Position numbers and translations under genes: made by a program. Under the pieces are notes generated by a model that ran no database searches, was not told where the DNA came from, and saw nothing but the letters and a program-made list of their open reading frames with translations. A stretch of DNA of 19,454 nt from Kiritimatiellota bacterium (lineage in GTDB: Bacteria; Verrucomicrobiota; Kiritimatiellia; JAAZAB01): positions 1-19,454 of the forward strand of contig VSJD01000096.1 of NCBI GenBank assembly GCA_008636095.1, written 5' to 3'. Shown in pieces: positions 1-6,055 of the stretch; position 1 is the stretch's first letter, and every line of letters begins with the position of its first letter.

Positions 1-30
1 CCGAACGGCCCAGCATTGTAATATATTCAT
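1..30 (-). CDS. Start of a gene downstream of the ECF sigma factor (partial, possible anti-sigma factor)
   Basis: Only the first 10 codons are visible (MNILQCWAVR), running off the left edge of the window. The ATG lies 2 nt after the TGA at 35-33, which closes the restored sigma-factor frame, and a GGGAGG ribosome-binding sequence lies just upstream. Genes immediately downstream of ECF sigma factors are often anti-sigma factors with an N-terminal zinc-binding or membrane domain. That is the only basis for the suggestion, because too little protein is visible for any domain to be recognised. Confidence 0.4.
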   Translation of the reverse strand, partial: MNILQCWAVR

Positions 31-32
31 TT

Positions 33-131
33 TCAATCCTCCCTTAAAAAGGCAAGTTTGACGCGTAATATCTTCCGTGCGTAATAAAGACGGCTCATAA
101 CGGTGCCAATGGAGCAATCCATGATCTCCGC
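33..131 (-). pseudogene. Displaced C-terminal part of the ECF sigma factor (region 4.2, out of frame)
   Basis: This stretch reads in a different frame from the upstream sigma-factor ORF. It encodes the missing half of sigma region 4, with the typical CSIGTVMSRL(Y/F)YAR-type recognition helix, and ends REDTGA. It has no start of its own and follows the G-run where the frame is lost. It shows that the sigma gene was recently intact or is only apparently broken. Confidence 0.75.
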
Positions 132-655
132 CCCGCTTCTTTATAAGCATAGCCTTCCAGATCGCACAGAACTATGGCCGCGCGATGATGCGGCGAAAGA
201 GCTTGAATGACATGGGTAATATGCCGTTGGCGCTCCTTGGTCTCTAATTTTACCGAGGGGTCAGCCTCGTTTGAAATCAGGGCCGCGGCGTGTTCTTCCA
301 GCGGAGATGTCGCGCGCGCCTGTTGACGCCGGTTCAAATTAATGCTGAGATTGACCGCAATCCGCTTCAGCCACGAGCCGAATTTGGCGTCGTCCCGCAG
401 TGTTTCCAGACGGTTGAATACCAGGATAAAAGCTTGCTGGGTAATGTCGGCCGCATCCGCATTGGAAACAAAACGGCATGCCAGAGAATACACACTTGCC
501 TGATATTTTTGCAAAAGCACCCGAAACGCTTTTTGCTTTCCATCCCTGGCTTCCCTGACAAGCGCGGAATCGTCCGTCTGGTCAATATCCCGATCGTCTG
601 ATGGACAAGCACCGCACAAAATTTGATCGGTCATAACCTGAACCGCCATCGCCAT
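95..655 (-). CDS. ECF-type RNA polymerase sigma factor (sigma-70 family), frameshifted near the C-terminus
   Basis: The 186-residue open frame is an extracytoplasmic-function sigma factor, which would direct RNA polymerase to a stress or envelope regulon. Region 2 spans about residues 30-110 (DSALVREARDGKQKAFRVLL, then DITQQAFILVFNRL and FGSWLKRIAVNLSINLNRR). Region 4 begins at LSPHHRAAIVLCDLEGYAYKE, about residues 153-173. The helix-turn-helix then breaks: the frame reads AGRRSWIAPLAPL and stops, whereas another frame continues the family sequence (EIMDCSIGTVMSRLYYARKI) to a TGA at 35-33. The shift lies in the G-rich run at 129-136. Net +2 or -1 nt would restore an enzyme of about 206 residues. 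The start is 1 nt after the stop of the upstream Yip1-like gene, so the two are translationally coupled. The defect could be a sequencing or assembly error, or a true loss of the promoter -35 recognition helix. Confidence 0.85.
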   Translation of the reverse strand: MAMAVQVMTDQILCGACPSDDRDIDQTDDSALVREARDGKQKAFRVLLQKYQASVYSLACRFVSNADAADITQQAFILVFNRLETLRDDAKFGSWLKRIAVNLSINLNRRQQARATSPLEEHAAALISNEADPSVKLETKERQRHITHVIQALSPHHRAAIVLCDLEGYAYKEAGRRSWIAPLAPL

Positions 656-656
656 T

Positions 657-1370
657 TCAGCCTTTCCACAAGATGTATAGCATGTTGAGGACGCTTATAC
701 AAACACTTGCTATGATGTTTCCTCCCAGAAAGGCGACCAGAACAGTAACCAGCCGCCGCCAACTCCTCATTGCAGGGCAGACAATGTTTAACATGATTGT
801 CAAAAGTCGAAGTGTCAGAAATAAAAATGGAAACGATATAGATAAAAGAAAAATATAACCTAAATATGTTCCAAGAAACTGGAGGATTAACGGGTGCTGT
901 AAAATGTTTTTTAAAAGAATAAAAATAAAACCTGTAAGCAAAATCTCCGGCAACATACAATATCCCGCAATTCGCAGGAATGAATACCATTGACCCTGCT
1001 TCGCCAAAAACCCATGTGACTCGCCATTGGGAGAAATGGCGTTCTTGGCTTCGCAGGGTGCTTCGCCGGTTTTTGCGTGCGATTTAATTCTCGTTGCTAA
1101 AGTAACTAAAAAACCAAAAAGAAAAAGGAAACCAAAAAGACAACCACTGTTTGTACTTATAATCATCTTGTTATGAAAAGGCACCCAAAATGTTAATATT
1201 AGCGGCATTCCTATATATCCTATTACCAACAGCAGAACCAATGAGACGAACCATGTTCCGCGCTCGTATATTTCCTGAAGCGTATGACGGGGCCGCCAAA
1301 GAACGCCCCATAGGTCGCCCATGGTTTGACGAAATACGGCGAATACGGCTTTTAAATAGATGGTTAACAT
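657..1370 (-). CDS. Yip1-like multi-spanning membrane protein
   Basis: This 237-residue inner-membrane protein has about five hydrophobic segments, near residues 39-62, 69-95, 128-155, 160-190 and 205-234. The soluble N-terminal stretch (about residues 1-38, ending HTLQEIYERGTW) and the membrane layout resemble Yip1-domain proteins, whose bacterial function is not defined. The ATG has an AAGGAG ribosome-binding sequence 7 nt upstream. The stop is 1 nt before the ECF sigma gene, so the two genes form one operon and this protein may take part in the sigma factor's signalling; that is inference. Odd point: residues about 98-127, between the second and third membrane segments, form a hydrophilic insert encoded by a palindromic DNA element (see the repeat at 990-1079). 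Confidence 0.7.
   Translation of the reverse strand: MLTIYLKAVFAVFRQTMGDLWGVLWRPRHTLQEIYERGTWFVSLVLLLVIGYIGMPLILTFWVPFHNKMIISTNSGCLFGFLFLFGFLVTLATRIKSHAKTGEAPCEAKNAISPNGESHGFLAKQGQWYSFLRIAGYCMLPEILLTGFIFILLKNILQHPLILQFLGTYLGYIFLLSISFPFLFLTLRLLTIMLNIVCPAMRSWRRLVTVLVAFLGGNIIASVCISVLNMLYILWKG
990..1079. repeat. Palindromic element inserted in frame in the Yip1-like gene
   Basis: A stem CGCCATT (1022-1028) / AATGGCG (1035-1041) lies inside longer arms ACCCTGC (993-999) / GCAGGGT (1053-1059) and AAAAACC (1006-1012) / GGTTTTT (1068-1074). The word GCTTCGCC is also repeated directly near both ends. The element is translated as a hydrophilic loop between membrane segments and keeps the frame open. 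The arrangement resembles the Rickettsia palindromic elements that insert in frame in genes. No sequence relation to those is claimed. Confidence 0.5.
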
Positions 1371-1452
1371 TTTTGCGCTCCTTAAAATAAAATTATGCCT
1401 TTGTTAATAAAGACACTTTTGGGAAGCCTTTTATTCAATAAATCTAAGGCTC

Positions 1453-1620
1453 TTGCAAAACCCTGTCATCCGCCCACCCCGCTCCCGTTGCTACGGGAGC
1501 ACCCCTCCGCTGGAGGGGACCCAGAAACACCTTGCGCATCAACGAGGTGCCCTCCTTGGAGGGTCGCTCCGCCTTTGCGGAGCGGGGTGGGTGGTTCCCT
1601 TGTAGTGCAGGGTTTTGCAA
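1453..1620. repeat. Fold-back (inverted-repeat) element with internal hairpins, MITE-like
   Basis: The outer arms TTGCAAAACCCTG (1453-1465) and CAGGGTTTTGCAA (1608-1620) are perfect complements. Inner arms at 1470-1485 (CCGCCCACCCCGCTCC) and 1579-1594 pair with one mismatch. Smaller perfect hairpins lie within: CTCCC-GTTGCTAC-GGGAG, CCCCTCC-GC-TGGAGGGG and CGCTCCGC-CTTT-GCGGAGCG. There is no ORF for a transposase. The layout fits a non-autonomous repeat or a highly structured transcribed element. No target-site duplication is obvious. Confidence 0.75.
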
Positions 1621-1654
1621 AATCCTCATAGGACTACCAATTATTTGCTTGTCG

Positions 1655-1663
1655 TGCTATAAT
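1655..1663 (+). promoter_or_regulatory. Extended -10 promoter element (TGCTATAAT), probably leaderless start
   Basis: TATAAT at 1658-1663 is preceded by TGC, making an extended -10 box. A match to the -35 consensus at the usual spacing (about 1635-1640, TACCAA) is poor, which extended -10 promoters tolerate. Transcription would start about 7 nt downstream, at or beside the A of the ATG at 1671. Confidence 0.55.
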
Positions 1664-1670
1664 GCGCCCC

Positions 1671-2648
1671 ATGGACTTATTGTATGCCAAATATAATCGC
1701 CAGCGCCTGCCCCCATTTCAGATTGAAACTTCGATCTGGCGAGACCGCGGCCGGAAGTTTGTCCTGAAAAAAGCGCTTGCTCCCGACGCGGTTGAGCACC
1801 TCCAGCGTCTGCACGAACAGGCCGCGCCGATCCGTCACAGCCTGCGCGGCGACCGCCTCCGGTTGCCGGCAGTCACCGTAATTGACGAGCACACCCTGCG
1901 TTTCGATTTCGTGGAAGGCCGCAGTCTGGATGCCCTGCTCGTTCGCGCCTTCCGGGAGCAGGACCAGGCGCGGTTCCTGGGTATCATTGCCGACTACCTG
2001 GCGTTACTGAACAACGCGTTTACCACGGTCCCGGCGCCAATGTTTACGGAGGCCATGCGGCAGGTCTTTGGGCTGGCATCACCGGCGGAGCTTGACGGCC
2101 TGGGGCCATTTCTGACACCGGCCCTGGTTGACCTGGTGTTTGAAAATATTTTGGTGGACGGTGACCGGTATCATCTAATTGACCATGAATGGGTGTTCGA
2201 GGGATGCCTGCCGGTTTCGTTTGTCCTGTTCCGGAGCTTGTTTTACTTTTACGAGAAGAACAAGGCGTTCGGTCTCGAGGCCTGGATGCCCCTGACCGTG
2301 GTACTGGAACGCTTTGCCCTTGCGCCGGAGACGGTCCGCCGCTATCGTAAAATGGACGAGGCTTTTCAAGCGCATGTCTTCGGCCGCGAGCGCTGTTACC
2401 GCTACAAGGACCGCTACGCTAAATACGCCCATTCCGTGCCGTCGCTCCTGGAAACCATCGAACATCAGCGGCAGGTCGTACGGGACTATCATGCGGAGAT
2501 CGAGAATATGCGGCAGATGATGCGGAACAGCGTTGGCTGGCAGTTTGTGCAAAAAACCGGCCGCCTGATGAACACGTACTTCCCGCCGGGTACCCGCCGC
2601 CGCCGCACCCTGGAACGTATCCTGCGGCGGCTCCAAGCCTTCATGTAA
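1671..2648 (+). CDS. Kinase-fold (APH/choline-kinase-like) protein of glycan clusters
   Basis: This is a 325-residue soluble protein. Around residue 160 it has FENILVDGDRYHLIDHEWVF, matching the metal-binding Asp segment of APH/choline-kinase-fold phosphotransferases (xxLIDxEW). The canonical HxD catalytic loop is not obvious, so activity is uncertain. The C-terminus (SVGWQFVQKTGRLMNTYFPP, then a basic RRRRTLERILRR) resembles tails of multidomain cell-surface glycosyltransferases. With the tandem GT2 gene converging on it, a role in polysaccharide or LPS-type glycan assembly is likely but inferred. An upstream in-frame ATG at 1662 overlaps the -10 box and so could not lie on the transcript. 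The start at 1671 is preferred and would be leaderless. Confidence 0.6.
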   Translation: MDLLYAKYNRQRLPPFQIETSIWRDRGRKFVLKKALAPDAVEHLQRLHEQAAPIRHSLRGDRLRLPAVTVIDEHTLRFDFVEGRSLDALLVRAFREQDQARFLGIIADYLALLNNAFTTVPAPMFTEAMRQVFGLASPAELDGLGPFLTPALVDLVFENILVDGDRYHLIDHEWVFEGCLPVSFVLFRSLFYFYEKNKAFGLEAWMPLTVVLERFALAPETVRRYRKMDEAFQAHVFGRERCYRYKDRYAKYAHSVPSLLETIEHQRQVVRDYHAEIENMRQMMRNSVGWQFVQKTGRLMNTYFPPGTRRRRTLERILRRLQAFM

Positions 2649-2678
2649 CGTGACTGCTCGGAAGATGGCGCAACCCAA

Positions 2679-2752
2679 GTATGGGAGTATGGGCGTGTGG
2701 GAGTGCGGGAAACTCTTTACTCCCATACATCCAAACTCCCATACACCCATAC
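2679..2752. repeat. Fold-back repeat built of GTATGGGN-type words
   Basis: The left side starts GTATGGGAGTATGGG (2679-2693). The right side ends with its near-complement CCCATACACCCATAC (2738-2752), with one mismatch in 15. Further related words (CTCCCATAC) lie between. It sits between the 3' ends of two converging genes, where a transcribed hairpin could act as a bidirectional end signal. There is no T-tract, so a classical terminator is not supported. Confidence 0.65.
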
Positions 2753-2762
2753 TATCCCGTAT

Positions 2763-4502
2763 TCACGACAACCGGTAATGCCGGTCAATCAGCGGCGATG
2801 GACCGGCGTGGCGGCTGAATAACGCCCATTTTTCGTAGCTCTCTTCCTGCTCCGCGCGGGATGCCGATTGATGGTGAACAAGTTCAGCGAAGGGCGTGTA
2901 CATAATTTTATAGCCGGCGCGAATAATTTTCAAGCAAAGGTCGGCATCATTAAACGCGATCGGGAACCGGACTTCATCAAAACCGCCTACGGCCCGAAAC
3001 ACCGATTTGCGGATCAGCATGCAGGCGGCCGTCACGCCGCTGACATCCCGCTGAACCTTGGTGTAATAGCCTTCATCGAGATGGAGATTCATGGCGCAAT
3101 AATACACGTCCGGCCGGAACACCATGCCGCCATGCTGAAGCTCGCCGTTCGGGTACCTGAGCCGACAGCCTACCGCGCCAACCTGCTTGCGGTAAATATG
3201 CTCCAGCATTGCTTCCAGCCAGTTGCCTTGCTGGATCTCCACGTCGTTATTCAGAAACAACAGGAGCTCGTTAGGAATTTGAGCAACCGCCCAGTTATGT
3301 AAGCGGGCGTAATTAAACGGCTCGTCAAACGTCAACAGGCGGAGCCGACCGGTCGGGCTCGGGCGCAGGGATGCCAGGTAAGCCTTGGTTTCAGCCTGGT
3401 CGGACCGGTTATCCACCAGGTACACGACGGTATTGGCAAATGTTGTTTTTTTAAAACTTTCCAGCAGGCGCCGCAAGTAGACTGCTTGATCCTTGAACGG
3501 GATAATGATCGCTACCTCATCACGTGTATCCGGCAGGGTGTACTTGACGCGGTACCAGTAAAACGCGTCGTCGGTCACTGTGGCCCGGATCGCGTGGCGG
3601 TCGAGATACGCCTGGATGGCTTTTTTCCCATTGAGGTAGGACTTGGGCCATTCCGGCGTGGAATGACGGTCGAACGAGCGGATGTCGTTGGAGGTGGCTG
3701 CATGGTGAGCGCGCCAGGCGTAGAGCAGGAGCGGCAGGTGATAAAATCGGAGCCCGTGTTCCAGGGCTCTCAGCATGAGATCGTGATCCTGCGCGCCGTC
3801 GTAGTCTGAATTCAGCGGGCCGATCTGCCGGAGCGCCGATCGCTTCATGATGACGAAATGCAGGACGGCGTTGCACGAGAGCAGAAGGTCGAGCGAGATC
3901 GGGCATTTGCGCATCTGACCAACGATGGTGTTCTTGCTGTTGATCACGACCTCGTCGGTGAAAAACACGTCCTCGTCATGGCCGTCGTTCACGGCCCGCA
4001 CAAAGTAAACCAGCGCGTCCGGATGCAATAGGTCGTCGTGGTCCATGAAGGCGATATAATCGCCCCGGCTGGCTTCAATGCCGGTGTTGGTGGCTCCGCT
4101 GATGCCCAGGTTGCGCGCGTTGCGAATCAGCTTCACGCGTGGATCGCCTCCGGTTTCGGAAAGCGCGGCGAGCGTCTGCGGCCGGGTGGACTGGTCATCC
4201 ACCAGGATCAGTTCGAAGCGGTCGTAGCTCTGTGCCAAAACACTCGCCACGGCTTCCTTCAGCCAGGACGAATTATAGACCGGCATGACGATTGAAACGA
4301 GCGGTCGCATCTTCAGCAGTGGCAAATATGCCGCTGCGTTGGAGGGTTTCGTCGGCGGGAATTTTTCCATGAGCCCGAAACCCATTTTCGGGAAACCGCG
4401 CAGGCGGGCAAATTTGCCGAACGTCAGCAGGACGGCTTTGCGAATACCATGTTGCCAACTGATGCTCCAGAACTGACGAGGCAATCGTAAAAGGCTGATC
4501 AA
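2763..4502 (-). CDS. Tandem-domain family 2 glycosyltransferase
   Basis: This 579-residue protein has two GT-A fold GT2 domains. The first covers about residues 68-290: PLVSIVMPVYN, then VDDQS at 101-105 and the DxD-type metal/nucleotide motif DHDD at 154-157. The second covers about 329-560: VAIIIPFKD, LVDNRS, LFLNNDVE at 415-422, and GGFDE followed by the FNDADLCLK acceptor-side motif. Such double GT2 enzymes, often rhamnosyltransferase-like, add sugars to O-antigen or rhamnan-type surface glycans from nucleotide sugars at the cytoplasmic membrane face. The sugar cannot be told from sequence. The start is TTG at 4502, preceded by AAGGGAG at 6-nt spacing. It diverges from mraZ and converges on the kinase-like gene, which probably serves the same glycan pathway. 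Confidence 0.9.
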   Translation of the reverse strand: MISLLRLPRQFWSISWQHGIRKAVLLTFGKFARLRGFPKMGFGLMEKFPPTKPSNAAAYLPLLKMRPLVSIVMPVYNSSWLKEAVASVLAQSYDRFELILVDDQSTRPQTLAALSETGGDPRVKLIRNARNLGISGATNTGIEASRGDYIAFMDHDDLLHPDALVYFVRAVNDGHDEDVFFTDEVVINSKNTIVGQMRKCPISLDLLLSCNAVLHFVIMKRSALRQIGPLNSDYDGAQDHDLMLRALEHGLRFYHLPLLLYAWRAHHAATSNDIRSFDRHSTPEWPKSYLNGKKAIQAYLDRHAIRATVTDDAFYWYRVKYTLPDTRDEVAIIIPFKDQAVYLRRLLESFKKTTFANTVVYLVDNRSDQAETKAYLASLRPSPTGRLRLLTFDEPFNYARLHNWAVAQIPNELLLFLNNDVEIQQGNWLEAMLEHIYRKQVGAVGCRLRYPNGELQHGGMVFRPDVYYCAMNLHLDEGYYTKVQRDVSGVTAACMLIRKSVFRAVGGFDEVRFPIAFNDADLCLKIIRAGYKIMYTPFAELVHHQSASRAEQEESYEKWALFSRHAGPSPLIDRHYRLS

Positions 4503-4635
4503 TTAACACTCCCTTCGGTCATTCGAATTACTCTCCACGGAAGAACGCTTCCCAATGCGATGGTTGTTGGTCAAAGCATATTATTCTTCATTGCCATTGT
4601 CAATCCAGCTCGGTGCGGTCTTTTGACATGTTATT

Positions 4636-4668
4636 AACAGGTGGTTATCAACCTGTTGATGATAACCA
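4636..4668. repeat. Overlapping, mutually exclusive inverted repeats
   Basis: AACAGGT (4636-4642) pairs with ACCTGTT (4651-4657), and TGGTTATCA (4642-4650) pairs perfectly with TGATAACCA (4660-4668). The two stems share bases, so an RNA could form only one at a time. As DNA it could equally be a nested operator. No regulator can be named. Confidence 0.6.
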
Positions 4669-4675
4669 AACCCGG

Positions 4676-4700
4676 ATATTTCACGCTTGGCGTGAAATAT
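4676..4700. repeat. 25-bp palindrome, 11-bp arms and 3-nt centre
   Basis: ATATTTCACGC (4676-4686), centre TTG, then GCGTGAAATAT (4690-4700), a perfect inverted repeat. The same 11-3-11 geometry with other bases occurs at 9403-9427, and in both places CGCCCTG follows shortly after. Confidence 0.7.
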
Positions 4701-4805
4701 TCGCCCTGCGGGCTAAGGAAATAAACCACCGGCCAGTCGGCCATACGCCCCCTTTGGGCTTTTGGCCGGCCTGAATTTGCCCTAAAAAATAATTAAAAAT
4801 AATTG

Positions 4806-4834
4806 TTGACAATTGGTGGGTTAAAGTGTCAAAT
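4806..4834 (+). promoter_or_regulatory. Probable mraZ promoter
   Basis: A consensus -35 box TTGACA (4806-4811) is followed after 17 nt by TCAAAT (4829-4834), which matches the -10 consensus at 4 of 6 positions. An A/T-rich tract lies directly upstream. The GTG start of mraZ is 22 nt beyond the -10. The box overlaps the 10-bp repeats taken to be the MraZ operator. Confidence 0.6.
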
Positions 4835-4840
4835 AGTGTC
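4816..4840 (+). promoter_or_regulatory. Probable MraZ operator: three GTG boxes at 10-bp spacing
   Basis: GTGGG (4816-4820), GTGTC (4826-4830) and GTGTC (4836-4840) are each followed by 5 mostly A/T bases, giving an exact 10-bp period. MraZ is known to bind direct repeats with this period upstream of its own gene: TGGG-type boxes with 5-nt spacers in E. coli and AAAGTG-type boxes in mollicutes. Here the second box also reads AAAGTGT (4823-4829). The operator lies within the spacer and -10 region of the promoter, which suggests autorepression. Confidence 0.65.
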
Positions 4841-4856
4841 AAACAAAGGGGGGTAA

Positions 4857-5342
4857 GTGGAACAGCATGACATAGAACGACCGGAACCGGTGCTGGGCAG
4901 TGGGGGATTTGCCAGCAGTTTTCTGCATGCGCTGGACCCCAAAAAACGCCTCACCATACCATCCATCTGGCGCGCGGAAGTGGGTGCCCCAAAAAGCCTT
5001 TATGTCCTGCCCGGGCTCAACAACGAAAAATGCCTGTACGTCTATCCGGCCCGTGAAATGGCGAAGCGCTTGGATAAATTCCGCAAAATTGGTATCGGCG
5101 ATAAAAAGGCGCGGCTCTTTGCGCGCATTTTGGCATCCAGTTCTGACTTGGTGGCTTGGGATTCCCAGGGCCGCATCCGCATCAAGGACGAATTGCTTGC
5201 CTGCGCAAAAATTTCCGACCAGGTGAAACTCGTGGGCGCCTGGGATCGGTTCGAATTGTGGAATCCGGAATTATGGAAACAGTCCACCGAATCCATTGAT
5301 GCGACGACCATGGACGAAGCCGTACGGTATTTGGATTTCTAA
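4857..5342 (+). CDS. mraZ: Transcriptional regulator MraZ
   Basis: MraZ is a DNA-binding protein with an AbrB-like double fold and the first gene of most dcw clusters. It represses its own operon. At 161 residues it is slightly longer than usual (about 145-152) owing to the N-terminal extension. The two half-repeats are visible: LDPKKRLTIPSIWRAEV (about residues 28-44) and WDSQGRIRIKDELLACAKI (about 100-118). The family signature VKLVGAWDRFELWNPELW follows (about 123-140). The GTG start at 4857 has the G-rich ribosome-binding sequence AAAGGGGGG at 4845-4853. The probable operator directly upstream and the downstream dcw genes support the call. Confidence 0.95.
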   Translation: MEQHDIERPEPVLGSGGFASSFLHALDPKKRLTIPSIWRAEVGAPKSLYVLPGLNNEKCLYVYPAREMAKRLDKFRKIGIGDKKARLFARILASSSDLVAWDSQGRIRIKDELLACAKISDQVKLVGAWDRFELWNPELWKQSTESIDATTMDEAVRYLDF

Positions 5343-5352
5343 AAAAATATAA

Positions 5353-5377
5353 CGGCGGTCGGATCGCCGCACCGCCG
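5353..5377 (+). repeat. Hairpin between mraZ and the next gene
   Basis: CGGCGGT (5353-5359) and ACCGCCG (5371-5377) form a 7-bp G+C-rich stem 10 nt after the mraZ stop codon. No T-tract follows, so it is more likely an RNA processing or stability element than a terminator. Confidence 0.4.
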
Positions 5378-5413
5378 AATTGGCAGATCGCGTAACAAAC
5401 GGAGAGAAAGATT

Positions 5414-5707
5414 ATGAGTATGACGTGTTTTCTGGAAGTGAATGGATCCCTGCGGGGCAGTCGCAAGGAGAAATGGTTTCAGTTGCCGGTAACCGGTCTG
5501 GCCGCTCGTTCGCTGCGCTTTGGCAACCATGCCCTGGTGGTGAACGCCTGCCCAGCGTTGCGCGGGGACACCATGCAGATCCTGCCCCTGGGTGATACGC
5601 GCCGGCTTCAACTGGAACCGCGGAACCGGCTGGAAACGGAACCTTCGGCGGCCAGCCGGATGGCCTCACTGATTTCAAACAGCAAATTATTTTCGTTGCT
5701 CATGTAG
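5414..5707 (+). CDS. Small uncharacterised protein between mraZ and rsmH
   Basis: A 97-residue protein that I do not recognise. It has no signal peptide, membrane segment or clear motif. It begins MSMTCFLEVNGSLRG, has a basic middle and ends with SNSKLFSLLM. The ATG at 5414 follows GGAGAG (5401-5406) at a good spacing. It lies 71 nt after mraZ and about 46 nt before the next small gene, in the same direction, so it is probably co-transcribed with the cluster. Overlapping open frames exist on both strands, but this one has the best ribosome-binding site and the right orientation. It could be lineage-specific or spurious. Confidence 0.55.
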   Translation: MSMTCFLEVNGSLRGSRKEKWFQLPVTGLAARSLRFGNHALVVNACPALRGDTMQILPLGDTRRLQLEPRNRLETEPSAASRMASLISNSKLFSLLM

Positions 5708-5753
5708 CTATGCCTTGGGTTCGATGTCTTCCTGGCAAAGGAGATTACGTGTC

Positions 5754-5948
5754 ATGAACGGAAACAAAGTTGTCACGAAATGTTGCATTTGCGGCCGCGA
5801 AAAGACTGACCAGGGCTGGCAATACACGTTTCCGGCCAACGAACCGAAGAACGTGTATTCGCACGGCTTTTGTTCGGCCTGTTACGATGTGGAGGTCATG
5901 AAGGCCAAAATGCGTCTCGCGATGCCGGCAATGGCCGTGTTGCGTTGA
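5754..5948 (+). CDS. Small zinc-ribbon protein
   Basis: A 64-residue protein with two Cys pairs: CCIC near residues 9-12 and HGFCSACYD near residues 39-47. This suggests a single zinc-ribbon knuckle. The spacing and the HG(I/F)CxxC end resemble the small zinc-binding modules found alone or attached to bacterial response regulators, whose function is unknown. The ATG at 5754 has AAGGAGA (5738-5744) upstream. A longer version from TTG at 5715 is possible but lacks a ribosome-binding site. Its place between mraZ and rsmH is unusual for a dcw cluster. Confidence 0.65.
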   Translation: MNGNKVVTKCCICGREKTDQGWQYTFPANEPKNVYSHGFCSACYDVEVMKAKMRLAMPAMAVLR

Positions 5949-5961
5949 GGATGCTTCGGCC

Positions 5962-6033
5962 GGTGCCGACGACTCGGCCGGTGCCGACGACTCGGCCGGT
6001 GCCGACGACTCGGCCGGTGCCGACGACTCGGCC
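5962..6033 (+). repeat. Four perfect 18-bp hairpin units in the rsmH leader
   Basis: The unit GGTGCCGACGACTCGGCC occurs four times without mismatch (5962-5979, 5980-5997, 5998-6015, 6016-6033), flanked by partial copies (CGGCC before, GGTG after). Each unit contains the mini-hairpin GCCGA-CGAC-TCGGC. The array ends 7 nt before the rsmH ribosome-binding site (GGAGG, 6041-6045). It lies between genes if rsmH starts at 6056. If translation began at the ATG at 5951 it would be read as repeated RPVPTT. Confidence 0.9.
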
Positions 6034-6055
6034 GGTGTCTGGAGGAAGGGCGCGC

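Larger units (their letters stand above)
1371..1670. other. Divergent intergenic region between the Yip1-like and kinase-like genes
   Basis: About 300 bp without a credible gene. It holds the ribosome-binding site of the minus-strand operon at its left edge, a 168-bp fold-back element (1453-1620) in the middle and a strong -10 box (1658-1663) at the right edge. Short open frames across the fold-back are products of its G+C-rich hairpins and have no protein-like features. Confidence 0.7.
4503..4856. other. Divergent regulatory region between the glycosyltransferase gene and mraZ
   Basis: 354 bp without a gene. From left to right it holds: the minus-strand ribosome-binding site (near 4509-4515); two overlapping, mutually exclusive hairpins (4636-4668); a 25-bp palindrome (4676-4700) followed by a small GCCC-TGC-GGGC hairpin (4703-4713); a larger stem CCGGCCA (4729-4735) / TGGCCGG (4763-4769) that encloses GCCC-CCTTT-GGGC followed by TTTT; an A+T-rich stretch (about 4784-4806); and the mraZ promoter and operator. 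Confidence 0.7.

Noticed and set aside
1395..1631. Small ORF across the fold-back element
   Set aside because: Its Pro/Arg-rich peptide is a by-product of G+C-rich hairpins, and it has no ribosome-binding site.
4747..4763. Rho-independent terminator (GCCC-CCTTT-GGGC followed by TTTT)
   Set aside because: The stem is only 4 bp and the T-tract is interrupted at once by G. No gene upstream on the + strand needs it.
5962..6033. CRISPR array
   Set aside because: The 18-bp units are directly adjacent with no spacers, too short for CRISPR repeats, and there are no cas genes.
5870..6055. N-terminal extension of rsmH through the 18-bp array
   Set aside because: RsmH proteins begin at MHTPVM, and the ribosome-binding site lies just before 6056. 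Translation of the array from 5951 remains possible but is not supported.
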